A stretch of DNA of 9,017 bases from Anaerolineae bacterium. GTDB taxonomy: Bacteria > Chloroflexota > Anaerolineae > JAAYZQ01. The stretch spans positions 1-9,017 of the forward strand of contig JAFGIA010000050.1 in NCBI GenBank assembly GCA_016929795.1, given 5' to 3'. Position numbers and translations under genes: made by a program. Shown here piece after piece: positions 1-6,624 of this stretch (positions are counted from its first letter, which is position 1; each line of letters begins with the position of its first letter). The notes below the pieces were generated by a model that saw nothing but the letters and a program-made list of their open reading frames with translations, was not told where the DNA came from and ran no database searches.

Positions 1-321
1 CCGGCCGAGGAAGCGCTGCCCGAGATCGATCTCGCGGCACGAGTCGCGGCCGAGCCTGGCGACTATCAAGCGCGCCTGGATCTGGCCCGATCTTGTCGCC
101 AGCAGTCCGAGTGGCAGGCTGCGATCGACCAGTACGAGCGCCTCGTGTCCGCGCAAAAGTTCCTTCCTGCGGTCCTGGACGATCTACGATCCCTGATCGA
201 TCAAGATGTGGAGCCGGCGCGCGTGTACCAACTGATGGGTGACGCGCACATGTACCAGAATGAGCTCGATGAGGCACTCGACATGTACCGCAAGGCCCGC
301 AAGGCCCTGCTGGCGAGATAA
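1..321 (+). CDS. TPR-repeat protein, C-terminal fragment (5' end outside window)
   Basis: The frame is open from base 1 to a TAA at 319-321 and gives 106 residues with no start codon needed, so the gene begins left of the window. Two helical-hairpin segments resemble tetratricopeptide repeats: one around residues 19-52 (PGDYQARLDLARS followed by WQAAIDQYERLV) and one around residues 74-105 (ARVYQLMGDAHMYQ followed by LDEALDMYRKARKALL). The spacing of small and aromatic residues (A/G at position 8, A at 20, Y near 24 of each unit) is typical of TPRs, which form protein-protein interaction scaffolds. No catalytic domain is visible in this part, so the function of the whole protein cannot be told. 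The stop lies 17 bases before ndk, so the two may be cotranscribed. Confidence 0.75.
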   Translation, partial: PAEEALPEIDLAARVAAEPGDYQARLDLARSCRQQSEWQAAIDQYERLVSAQKFLPAVLDDLRSLIDQDVEPARVYQLMGDAHMYQNELDEALDMYRKARKALLAR

Positions 322-338
322 CGATTCACGGGGGCGGC

Positions 339-788
339 ATGGAACGCACATTGGTCATCATCAAGCCCGACGCGGTGCAACGTGGCCTGATCGGCCCGAT
401 TCTCACCCGCCTCGAGCGGCGAGGGTTGAGGCTGGCAGGCATGAAGCTTCTTCAGATTACGCCCGAGCTGGCAGCGCGCCACTATGCAGTGCACCAGGGC
501 AAACCCTTCTATCAGCCGCTTGTCGAGTTTATCACCAGCGGCCCCGTGGTTGTTGCCGTTGTCGAAGGACGCAATGCCATTGAAGTCGTGCGCAAGACGA
601 TGGGCGCCACGAACCCGGCGCAGGCCGGCCCGGGCACGATCCGCGGTGATTTTGGCATCGAGATCGGTCGCAACCTGATCCATGGCTCCGACGGGCCCGA
701 CACGGCGGCCTACGAGATCCCGCTCTTTTTCTCCGACAACGAGATCGTGATGTACGAGCGGGCAATCGACGGCTGGATCAACGAGTAA
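339..788 (+). CDS. ndk: Nucleoside diphosphate kinase
   Basis: The 149-residue protein has the usual length for bacterial Ndk. It transfers the terminal phosphate from ATP to nucleoside diphosphates through a phosphohistidine, balancing cytosolic NTP and dNTP pools. Visible signatures are the N-terminal ERTLVIIKPDAV (Lys9 is the conserved nucleotide-phosphate contact), GTIRGDFG at residues 99-106, and the active-site NLIHGSD with the catalytic His115. The C-terminal end, with EIPLFFSDNEIV and a tyrosine-glutamate pair, is also standard. The start is ATG 339. The upstream GGGGGCGG is only a weak ribosome binding site, but the family N-terminus matches this start exactly. It follows the TPR gene by 17 bases and is separated from the next gene by a probable terminator. 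Confidence 0.97.
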   Translation: MERTLVIIKPDAVQRGLIGPILTRLERRGLRLAGMKLLQITPELAARHYAVHQGKPFYQPLVEFITSGPVVVAVVEGRNAIEVVRKTMGATNPAQAGPGTIRGDFGIEIGRNLIHGSDGPDTAAYEIPLFFSDNEIVMYERAIDGWINE

Positions 789-817
789 CAGACCGGAGAT
801 CTAGAACATTACGCCCC

Positions 818-847
818 GACACGGATTGACACGGGTTTCACGGGTTG
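818..847 (+). repeat. Three tandem copies of a GACACGGATT-like 10-mer
   Basis: Consecutive decamers read gacacggatt (818-827), gacacgggtt (828-837) and tcacgggttg (838-847), a strict 10-base period close to one helical turn. Degenerate copies of the same unit appear in reverse orientation on the other side of the hairpin, from about 892 back to 863. It is therefore both a short tandem repeat and the left arm of the hairpin. It could be a protein-binding array or a piece of a dispersed intergenic repeat family; the window alone cannot decide. Confidence 0.5.
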
Positions 848-901
848 TCGTCGATGTCGACGATCTGTGTTGATCCGAGTCACTCCGTGTCCTCTTTTTT
901 T
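818..901 (+). terminator. Large imperfect hairpin with T-run downstream of ndk
   Basis: The arm at 818-834 (GACACGGATTGACACGG) pairs with 875-891 (CCGAGTCACTCCGTGTC) at all but two positions. Inside the loop is a second, perfect hairpin: TCGTCGA at 848-854 and TCGACGA at 857-863. The outer stem is followed almost at once by seven Ts (895-901). This arrangement suits a Rho-independent terminator for the TPR-ndk transcript, although the loop is much longer than in a canonical terminator. It ends about 17 bases before the SDR start, so the SDR operon promoter is either further upstream or transcription reads through. Confidence 0.5.
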
Positions 902-918
902 CTGACGGAGGGAGCACG

Positions 919-1704
919 ATGGCTGACCGAGTCGTCATCGTCACCGGCGCCTCGCGCGGCCTGGGGGCCGCCATTGCACGCATCGCCGGTGAAATGCACG
1001 CCGGTGTCGTCCTCGTGGCACGCTCGGAGCGCGACCTGCAAAGGGTAGCCGAGCAGGTGCGTCATGTCGGCGGAGAGCCTCTCGCCCTGCCCGCCGACGT
1101 CAGTCTGCCCGCCGACTGCCTGCGCGTCGTCCACGAGACGGTCGACACGTTTGGCCGCATCGACGGCCTTGTGAACAATGCCGGTGTCCTTGCCCCCCTG
1201 GGGCCTGTCGCAGAAGCCGAGGCCGGCGAGTGGCAGCTCAACTGGGCGGTCAACGTCCTCGGCCCCGTGCTCATCACCGCGGCCGCGCTGCCCCATCTAC
1301 GCGCGGTTCACGGGCGCGTGGTAAACATTTCGAGCGGCGCCGCCGTGCATGCCATTTCAGGGTGGGGTGCCTATTGTCTGTCAAAGGCGGCCATCAACCA
1401 ATTCACACGCATGTTGGCAGCCGAAGAGCCTGACATCTCGGCCATTGCCTTGCGCCCCGGGGTGATCGATACCGACATGCAGGCCACCATCCGCGCCGAC
1501 GGGGGCAGGGCGATGCCCGCTGCCGATCATGCCCGCTTTGTGCGCTACCACGAGGCGGGCGAGCTGCTCCCGCCCGAAGCGCCTGGCTGCGCTGCCGCCG
1601 TTCTCGCCTTTCACGCTGCCCACGAGTGGAGCGGCGAGTTCATGTCGTGGGACGACGAGCGGGTACAATCACTTACGCGGCGCTACGCCTGCGCCCAAAG
1701 GTAA
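919..1704 (+). CDS. Short-chain dehydrogenase/reductase (SDR) family oxidoreductase
   Basis: This 261-residue classical SDR is an NAD(P)(H)-dependent oxidoreductase of unknown substrate. The Rossmann dinucleotide motif TGASRGLG is at residues 9-16, NNAG at 86-89, and the catalytic tetrad is Asn112, Ser139, Tyr152 and Lys156 (YxxxK = YCLSK). PG at 180-181 follows strand beta-6 as usual. An Arg-Ser pair at 35-36 after the second strand (VLVARSERDL) favours NADP(H) over NAD(H); this is inference from the family. The overall shape resembles the sepiapterin-reductase-like branch, but I cannot assign a substrate. The ATG at 919 is preceded by GGAGGGAG at 907-914, a strong ribosome binding site. It heads a four-gene run that continues with nitroreductase (57-base gap), zwf and pgl, which suggests an NADPH-linked role. 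Confidence 0.92.
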   Translation: MADRVVIVTGASRGLGAAIARIAGEMHAGVVLVARSERDLQRVAEQVRHVGGEPLALPADVSLPADCLRVVHETVDTFGRIDGLVNNAGVLAPLGPVAEAEAGEWQLNWAVNVLGPVLITAAALPHLRAVHGRVVNISSGAAVHAISGWGAYCLSKAAINQFTRMLAAEEPDISAIALRPGVIDTDMQATIRADGGRAMPAADHARFVRYHEAGELLPPEAPGCAAAVLAFHAAHEWSGEFMSWDDERVQSLTRRYACAQR

Positions 1705-1751
1705 CAAGGGAGTGATCGTGCCGCCCGAGTGGCGGCGCGCAACGATGCACG

Positions 1752-1757
1752 AGGAGG
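1752..1757 (+). promoter_or_regulatory. Shine-Dalgarno AGGAGG fixing the GTG start of the nitroreductase gene
   Basis: AGGAGG lies four bases before GTG 1762. No comparable site precedes the in-frame ATG at 1729, and the protein from 1762 begins exactly where the family begins ([14 protein letters not shown]). Confidence 0.7.
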
Positions 1758-1761
1758 TAAC

Positions 1762-2271
1762 GTGGAATTCTCGGATCTGATTCGAAAGCGCTACAGTGTG
1801 CGTGCCTACCGGCCCGACCCGGTGCCGGAAGACACGCTCCAGCAGGTGCTCGATGCGGCGCGCCTGGCTCCTACGGCGGCGAATCGCCAGCCCTTCCAGA
1901 TCATTCTCCTCCATACCGCGGGCCGCGAGGAGGAGTTGCTCCAGGTATATCACCGCGAGTGGTTCGTCCAGGCGCCAATCGTGCTTGCCATGTGTGGCGT
2001 GCCTGGCACGGCCTGGGTACGGATGGATGGCAAGGTGTACGCAGAGGTTGACGCCTCCATTGCCATGGATCACCTGGTACTGGCCGCCACCGACCTGGGC
2101 CTCGGCACCTGCTGGATCGCAGCATTCGATCCGCCGGCAGCACGACGGGTCCTGCGCCTGCCCGACGGGGTGGAGCCCATCGCCTTCACGCCCCTCGGCT
2201 ACGCCGCCGACGAGCCGGGTACCAAGGTGCGCAAGCCCCTTTCCGATCTCGTCCGCTATGATCATTGGTGA
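1762..2271 (+). CDS. Nitroreductase-family FMN-dependent oxidoreductase
   Basis: With the GTG start the product has 169 residues, within the range of the short nitroreductase branch. Members bind FMN as dimers and use NAD(P)H to reduce nitroaromatics, quinones, flavins or other acceptors; the physiological substrate here is not evident. Family marks are the N-terminal RKRYSVRAY (residues 8-16, FMN phosphate contact), [11 protein letters not shown] (36-46, with the Asn-x-Gln FMN contact), the dimer helix [13 protein letters not shown] (97-109), and [10 protein letters not shown] (113-122). The C-terminal GYAADEP followed by a basic [10 protein letters not shown] is also typical. An earlier in-frame ATG at 1729 would add 11 residues unlike the family. 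It sits between the SDR gene and zwf with gaps of 57 and 34 bases, so it is probably cotranscribed with the NADPH-producing genes. Confidence 0.9.
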   Translation: MEFSDLIRKRYSVRAYRPDPVPEDTLQQVLDAARLAPTAANRQPFQIILLHTAGREEELLQVYHREWFVQAPIVLAMCGVPGTAWVRMDGKVYAEVDASIAMDHLVLAATDLGLGTCWIAAFDPPAARRVLRLPDGVEPIAFTPLGYAADEPGTKVRKPLSDLVRYDHW

Positions 2272-2274
2272 TCA
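2259..2274. repeat. Paired TGATCA palindromes across the nitroreductase stop codon
   Basis: TGATCA at 2259-2264 and again at 2269-2274 are separated by TTGG. Each hexamer is its own inverse, so the pair can also fold as a 6-bp stem with a 4-base loop. The second copy contains the TGA stop of the nitroreductase gene and lies 31 bases before zwf. A role as a processing or binding site is possible, but chance is also plausible. Confidence 0.3.
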
Positions 2275-2305
2275 AGTCAGTTTCATCAAGGGGAGCCGTG
2301 ACAGA

Positions 2306-3790
2306 ATGGTGTATCGGCGAATTGGCAAAGCAGAACCGGCCGCGATCGTGATCTTTGGTGCGTCAGGCGACCTGACGCAGCGCAAGCTCGTGCCCGCACT
2401 CCATACCCTCAACTGTGACGCCTTGCTGCCTGCCCGCACGCGCCTCATTGGTGTCGCCCGCAGCGACTACACCCACGAGCAGTTCCGCGCGCACCTATTG
2501 GAAGGTGTGCAAGAGTATGCGCGGCAGAAGCCGGGCGTATGCGAGCGCTGGCCCGAGTTTGCCAGGCACATCTACTACCTGGAGGGTGACTATGACGATC
2601 TCGACACCCACCGTCGCCTGGCGCGCCTCCTACAGGATCTCGATGGCGCGGGCACAGAGGGCACCCACGGCAATCACCTCTTTTATCTTGCACTTCCTCC
2701 TGTCGTCTATCCTGATGTAGCTGCCTGCCTTGGGGAGGTGGGCCTCGATCGGAGTGCCGGCTGGACCCGCGTGATTGTCGAAAAACCCTTCGGTCACGAC
2801 CTCGAGAGTGCTCAGGCCTTGAATGCTCGCCTGCACCGCGTGTTCGCAGAGGATCAGATCTATCGCATCGATCACTACCTCGGCAAAGAGACGGTGCAGA
2901 ACATTCTCACTTTTCGCTTTGCCAACGCCATCTGGGAGCCGATTTGGAACAGGAATTACGTCGATCACGTCCAGATCACGGTGGCCGAAAGTGTGGGCGT
3001 GGAAAGACGTGCCGGTTATTATGACAGGGCCGGCGTGCTGCGCGACATGTTTCAGAACCACCTGCTACAGCTCCTCACCCTCACCGCCATGGAGCCGCCC
3101 ATCGCCCTCGAGGCGGGCGCGTTGCGCGACGAGAAGGTCAAGGTGCTGCGTGCGACCCGCTGCGATGGCATCTCAGTACGCGCCCAGTATGAGGGCTACC
3201 GTGACGAGGAGAACGTCGCACCCAACTCGCAGACAGCGACGTATGGCGCCGTCGAGCTGTACATTGACAACTGGCGCTGGCAGGGCGTGCCCTTCTACCT
3301 CCGCTCGGGCAAGCAGTTAGCGGCCAAGACGACCGAGATCGCCATAGTGTTCCAGTCTGTGCCCCACTTGATGTTCCCCGTCCCCGACAAAGCGCGGCTG
3401 ACGCCGAACGTTCTATCCCTCTGCCTCCAGCCCGACGAGGGCATTCACTTCCGCTTCGAGGCCAAAGAGCCTGGCGCCGGCATGTTGACCCGATCCGTCG
3501 ACATGGAGTTTCACTACGAAGAGGATTTTGGCGTGGGCGCGCTCCCCGAAGCGTACGAGCGGCTGCTCCTCGACGCGCTGCAGGGCGATGCCTCCCTCTT
3601 TGCACGCGCCGACGAGATCGAGCTGGCCTGGGGTCTGATCGATCCCCTCATCGCCAAGTGGGCAAGCCCCGACGCACCGCCGTTGCAGCGCTACCAGCCG
3701 GGAAGCTGGGGACCCGCAGCCGTTGGCACCCTCCCCGAGCACGAGGTCAATGGCTGGTACCTGAGGTGTGGACATACGGAACGCCGTTGA
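2306..3790 (+). CDS. zwf: Glucose-6-phosphate 1-dehydrogenase
   Basis: The 494-residue protein matches the usual bacterial G6PD length. It oxidises glucose 6-phosphate to 6-phosphoglucono-1,5-lactone with NADP+, the entry step of the oxidative pentose phosphate (or Entner-Doudoroff) route in the cytosol. The coenzyme fingerprint [11 protein letters not shown] is at residues 18-28, EKPFG at 159-163, and the substrate signature RIDHYLGKE at 187-195 with Asp189 and His190. The catalytic base is His252 in MFQNHLLQ. The second, beta+alpha domain includes [14 protein letters not shown] (323-336). The reading frame is open much further upstream, antisense-free but out of frame with the nitroreductase gene. 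I chose ATG 2306 because the family N-terminus starts there and GGGGAG at 2290-2295 precedes it by 10 bases. It is followed by pgl after 17 bases. Confidence 0.96.
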   Translation: MVYRRIGKAEPAAIVIFGASGDLTQRKLVPALHTLNCDALLPARTRLIGVARSDYTHEQFRAHLLEGVQEYARQKPGVCERWPEFARHIYYLEGDYDDLDTHRRLARLLQDLDGAGTEGTHGNHLFYLALPPVVYPDVAACLGEVGLDRSAGWTRVIVEKPFGHDLESAQALNARLHRVFAEDQIYRIDHYLGKETVQNILTFRFANAIWEPIWNRNYVDHVQITVAESVGVERRAGYYDRAGVLRDMFQNHLLQLLTLTAMEPPIALEAGALRDEKVKVLRATRCDGISVRAQYEGYRDEENVAPNSQTATYGAVELYIDNWRWQGVPFYLRSGKQLAAKTTEIAIVFQSVPHLMFPVPDKARLTPNVLSLCLQPDEGIHFRFEAKEPGAGMLTRSVDMEFHYEEDFGVGALPEAYERLLLDALQGDASLFARADEIELAWGLIDPLIAKWASPDAPPLQRYQPGSWGPAAVGTLPEHEVNGWYLRCGHTERR

Positions 3791-3797
3791 TAGCGCG

Positions 3798-3803
3798 AGG
3801 AGA
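3798..3803 (+). promoter_or_regulatory. Shine-Dalgarno AGGAGA fixing the pgl start
   Basis: AGGAGA lies four bases before ATG 3808, inside the 17-base gap after the zwf stop. It favours this start over the longer frame that would overlap the end of zwf by more than 100 bases. Confidence 0.65.
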
Positions 3804-3807
3804 AAGC

Positions 3808-4578
3808 ATGGCACACAACCACCAGGCGTGGCATGGCTCACTGGAATTTGAGCGCGTGGTTCTTGCCGACGCGAACGCCGTCGCACACGAGGCCGCGCGC
3901 CGCTTTGTATCACAGGTGCGGACAGCCGTCGACGCGCGGGGACGCTTTGGCGTTGCCCTATCCGGCGGCAGCACCCCCTCCGTGCTCTATCGCCTGTTGG
4001 CACAGCCCCCTTACTGCGACCAGGTAGCGTGGCGTGCAGTGCACATCTTTTGGGGCGACGAGCGCTGCGTGCCGCCTGAGGACCCCGCAAGCAACTACTA
4101 TCTGGCGCGTGTCACCTTGCTCAACCACGTGTCCATTCCTGCCGAGAATGTCCACCGCTTGGAGGGCGAGCGAGATCCAGTCGCCGCGGCCCGCGCCTAC
4201 GATCGCGCCCTGCAAGAATTTTATTGTGGACCGCAGCCCCGTTTCGACCTGGTGCTCCTCGGCCTGGGCCGTGATGGTCACACCGCCTCCCTCTTTCCCG
4301 GCTCGCCCGCACTCGACGAGCGCGAGCAGCTCGTCATGCCGGCGGAGGCGGAATATGACGGCCGCCCTGCCTGCCGCCTGACCCTCACCCTGCCTGCCAT
4401 CAATTCTGCCCGCTGCGTTCTCTTTCTCGTCACCGGGGAAGACAAGGCGTCGATGGTGGTGGATGTCCTGCACCATCGCCGCGAAGCGCTGCCTGCCCAA
4501 CGTGTGGCGCCCACCGCTGGCGAGGTGATCTGGCTCCTCGACCGGGCTGCCGCCGCCGGCCTGTCTGCCATCGCCTGA
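3808..4578 (+). CDS. pgl: 6-phosphogluconolactonase (DevB/SOL type)
   Basis: This 256-residue protein hydrolyses 6-phosphoglucono-1,5-lactone, the product of Zwf, to 6-phosphogluconate. It belongs to the sugar-isomerase-like DevB/SOL branch, not the beta-propeller (YbhE) type. Visible motifs are SGGSTP at residues 52-57 (phosphate loop), FWGDERCVP at 81-89, and GLGRDGHTASLFPG at 152-165, whose His158 region is the catalytic site in this family. LTLTLPAINSA at 191-201 and TGEDKA at 209-214 complete the fold. NagB, a relative, would show different active-site sequences, so I regard the lactonase call as safe. The 17-base spacing from zwf indicates cotranscription. It ends the plus-strand run and faces the minus-strand RACE gene tail to tail. 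The next pathway enzyme (gnd) is not in the window. Confidence 0.94.
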   Translation: MAHNHQAWHGSLEFERVVLADANAVAHEAARRFVSQVRTAVDARGRFGVALSGGSTPSVLYRLLAQPPYCDQVAWRAVHIFWGDERCVPPEDPASNYYLARVTLLNHVSIPAENVHRLEGERDPVAAARAYDRALQEFYCGPQPRFDLVLLGLGRDGHTASLFPGSPALDEREQLVMPAEAEYDGRPACRLTLTLPAINSARCVLFLVTGEDKASMVVDVLHHRREALPAQRVAPTAGEVIWLLDRAAAAGLSAIA

Positions 4579-4623
4579 CCCCTTTGGTTTTTCCGCCTTC
4601 CATACGAGGCACGCGCCTTCCGC

Positions 4624-4764
4624 ACCGTGGCGCGGGTCCAGCAGACACGCCGCCAGCACAACCGCCACGATCATCAACACCGCACCGGCGACAAAAAGTG
4701 ATGGGTATGAGAACGCCTCGACCAGCGCGCCGACGACGAGCGGCAGTGCCGCCACTAAAAGCGC
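4624..4764 (-). pseudogene. C-terminal remnant of a second MFS transporter
   Basis: Read on the minus strand, this stretch encodes ALLVAALPLVVGALVEAF followed by SYPSLFVAGAVLMIVAVVL and ending AACLLDPRHG, the look of the last two membrane segments and basic end of an MFS permease. In an ungapped alignment by eye, 13 of 34 residues equal residues 367-400 of the intact MFS protein encoded at 6625-7836. At DNA level the 14-mer tcgaccagcgcgcc is shared (4718-4731 and 6713-6726), followed in both by acgagcgg. The frame has no own stop: it runs on antisense through pgl to 3958. Upstream it enters the RACE gene out of frame, where MFS likeness stops. A GTG at 4755-4753 overlaps the RACE TAG by one base, so a short coupled product cannot be excluded, but a broken gene is more likely. 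Confidence 0.65.
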
Positions 4765-6554
4765 ATCGCCTCGGCGAAACTGCGCATAAAGCGCGGGGTG
4801 CGGGCCAGCTCGATGTAGCGCACCCGCCGGGCCAGATCTTGCGCCAGGCGGCGCTGCACCCGCGAGATCAGCGCTAGGCGCGCCCCTGTGCCGGCTGCAT
4901 TGCCCACCTGAGATACCCGCTCCAGCGGCAGCCGGGGCAGCAGGCCGATTGTGATCGCGCTTTCGACATCGATGTAAGTGCCGAATGCACCGGCGATAAT
5001 CACTTGATCCAGGTCGCCTGCTGTGATGCCGGCGTCCTGGAGGAGCGCCTCGATGCCGCTCCGGATGGCACCCTTGGCGAGTTGGATCTCGCGGATGTCC
5101 TTCTGCGTCACCGTGATGGCCTGGTCGTTGGCCGATTCGCTTTCACCGGCGAGGACGAACTCGCGGTCCCCCTCTGCCTCCCGGACGCCCGAGCCCGCCA
5201 GCCGGCCGCTAGCACCCAGCAGCTCTGCCCGGCGCAGCTCGGCCACGGCGTCCAGGATGCCCGAGCCGCACAGGCCCACCGGTGGCTCGCTGCCGATCGT
5301 CTGGTATTCGACGTGCCCATCAACGATGCGGACCCGTTCGATAGCCCCCGGCGCGGCGCGCATCCCGAACTTGATGTGCGCACCCTCAAAGGCCGGCCCC
5401 GAGGCACACGACAGGCTAGCCATTTGCTTTCTGTGCGTCAGGCATATCTCGGTGTTGGTGCCGATGTCGATAGCCAGGGCCGTATCTGACCGCTCGGCCA
5501 TCCCGGTGGCCAGGAGCATGGCCACGTGGTCGGCGCCCACATAACCGGCGATGTTGGGCAGCAAGTGCACGTAGGCACCCGGCGCCAGGTCCAGGCCGAT
5601 CTCGCGCGCTTTGACATCCACCGCGCCGCGCACGACGGGCACATAGGGTGCCGTCGCCAGTTGGCGCACCGGCAGCCGCAAGAGGAGGTGGTGGATGGCC
5701 GTATTGCCGACCACCACAGCGTCGACAATGTCGGTGGTGCGAGCACCAATCTCCGCACAGGCTGCGGTGGCCAACTCGTTCAAGCCGTCGCCCAGGAGCG
5801 CCTGCAAACGGGCCGACTCCTCCGCGCCCTTGCCGGCGTACACCAGCCGGGCGATCACATCTTCCCCGTAGGCGATTTGTGGGTTCATCACCCCGCGCGC
5901 GGCCAGCGTCTGGCCGGTGGCCAGATCCACCAGATAGGCGGCGATCTTGGTCGTGCCAATGTCCACCGCCAGCCCCAGCCAGGGCGCGTCGTCCGCGGCA
6001 ACGTGCACAACCTCATGGCCGCGCAGCGTGACGCGGGCCTGCCACCCCAGAGCGCGCAATTCAGTGCTGGCCAGTCGCGCCACTTCCAGGTCGGGCAGGT
6101 CCGGCTCGATGCCGCCGGCTGCGACCACCGCCTCGTGCAGCCGCTCATCGTCGCCACGGAGGTCCTCAAGCGTCGGCAGGGCCATGCTCACTACATAGCC
6201 GGTCACTGACGGCTCGACCTCGACCGGCACTTCCAGCCCCTCCACCTGGGTGCGCTGCAGCGCGGTGAGCGATTCGACCGGCACATGCACGCGGCAGTCG
6301 CTCCGAGGCTCGGTTAGGCAGGCCAGGCGGTAGCCCTGGGCGAGCTCGGCCGCCGGTAGATCGCGCTCTTCGCGTGCCGTGACAGGCGTCACCGTGCCCG
6401 CCACGATCTGCACCTTGCACCGGCGACACGTGCCATACCCGCCGCACACGCTCGCCAGGTCTACGCCCAGCGCCCGTGCCGCGTCGAGCAGCGTGCCCCC
6501 TTCCGGGCAGCGCCCGCGCCGGCCCACCGGTTCAAAGTCGACAATGTATGCCAA
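4755..6554 (-). CDS. RACE: [2Fe-2S] and ASKHA-domain (DUF4445) corrinoid-enzyme reductive activator
   Basis: This 599-residue protein has the architecture of the bacterial reductive activators of corrinoid enzymes. They use ATP to bring cob(II)alamin of methyltransferase corrinoid proteins back to cob(I)alamin. Residues 1-95 form a ferredoxin-like domain with [2Fe-2S] ligands Cys37, Cys43, Cys46 and Cys79 (CGGYGTCRRC and LACL). A linker precedes the ASKHA ATPase-like domain: LAVDIGTTKIAAYLVDL from 195, NPQIAYGEDVI at 224-234, VVGNTAIHH at 281-289, AIDIGTNTEI at 361-370, CASGPAFEG at 383-391, GLCGSGILD at 427-435, IIAGAFG at 519-525 and GNAAGTGA at 551-558. The end (YIELARTPRFMRSFAEAMRF) is typical, so the gene is complete. 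The start is TTG 6554 with a strong ribosome binding site. It lies 70 bases after the MFS gene and downstream of a UroD-family gene, consistent with a methyl-transfer cluster. Confidence 0.9.
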   Translation of the reverse strand: MAYIVDFEPVGRRGRCPEGGTLLDAARALGVDLASVCGGYGTCRRCKVQIVAGTVTPVTAREERDLPAAELAQGYRLACLTEPRSDCRVHVPVESLTALQRTQVEGLEVPVEVEPSVTGYVVSMALPTLEDLRGDDERLHEAVVAAGGIEPDLPDLEVARLASTELRALGWQARVTLRGHEVVHVAADDAPWLGLAVDIGTTKIAAYLVDLATGQTLAARGVMNPQIAYGEDVIARLVYAGKGAEESARLQALLGDGLNELATAACAEIGARTTDIVDAVVVGNTAIHHLLLRLPVRQLATAPYVPVVRGAVDVKAREIGLDLAPGAYVHLLPNIAGYVGADHVAMLLATGMAERSDTALAIDIGTNTEICLTHRKQMASLSCASGPAFEGAHIKFGMRAAPGAIERVRIVDGHVEYQTIGSEPPVGLCGSGILDAVAELRRAELLGASGRLAGSGVREAEGDREFVLAGESESANDQAITVTQKDIREIQLAKGAIRSGIEALLQDAGITAGDLDQVIIAGAFGTYIDVESAITIGLLPRLPLERVSQVGNAAGTGARLALISRVQRRLAQDLARRVRYIELARTPRFMRSFAEAMRF

Positions 6555-6560
6555 AGCGAT

Positions 6561-6566
6561 CTCCTT
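6561..6566 (-). promoter_or_regulatory. Shine-Dalgarno AAGGAG deciding a TTG start for the RACE gene
   Basis: Read on the minus strand, AAGGAG is followed by ATCGCT and then TTG at 6554-6552. The six-base spacing is ideal, and the ferredoxin-domain N-terminus (AYIVDFEPVGRRG) begins right after it. No ATG lies near this point in frame, so a rare TTG start is the best reading. Confidence 0.75.
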
Positions 6567-6624
6567 CCATCAATCTACCGAGTGCGGTCAGCCCCACCTT
6601 CGCCAACCAACCAGCTAACCACAT

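Noticed and set aside
21..34. Perfect 14-base palindrome CGAGATCGATCTCG as a binding site
   Set aside because: It lies inside the TPR coding frame, and short palindromes built on GATC are common in this base composition.
201..683. 160-codon open frame on the minus strand opposite ndk
   Set aside because: It is antisense to a certain ndk gene, resembles no family, and is the expected by-product of GC-rich codon bias.
826..831. TTGACA as a sigma-70 -35 box for the SDR operon
   Set aside because: No TATAAT-like -10 box is found 16-18 bases downstream, and the hexamer is part of the repeated decamer and hairpin arm.
1669..2265. 198-codon minus-strand frame opposite the nitroreductase gene
   Set aside because: It mirrors the nitroreductase gene and has no recognisable motif or ribosome binding site.
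1796..2305. Long 5' extension of the zwf frame
   Set aside because: The extension lies in another frame of the nitroreductase gene and reads as Arg/Ser-rich noise. The G6PD family begins near ATG 2306.
3658..3807. 50-codon 5' extension of pgl over the end of zwf
   Set aside because: The extension has no family likeness; ATG 3808 has its own ribosome binding site in the intergenic gap.
3413..4090. 225-codon minus-strand frame across the zwf-pgl junction
   Set aside because: It is rich in Arg, Ala and Gly, lacks any family signature, and lies opposite two well-supported genes.
5526..6209. 227-codon plus-strand frame opposite the RACE gene
   Set aside because: It is rich in His, Gln and Arg, as expected of the complement of GC-rich coding DNA. 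The minus-strand protein is unmistakable.
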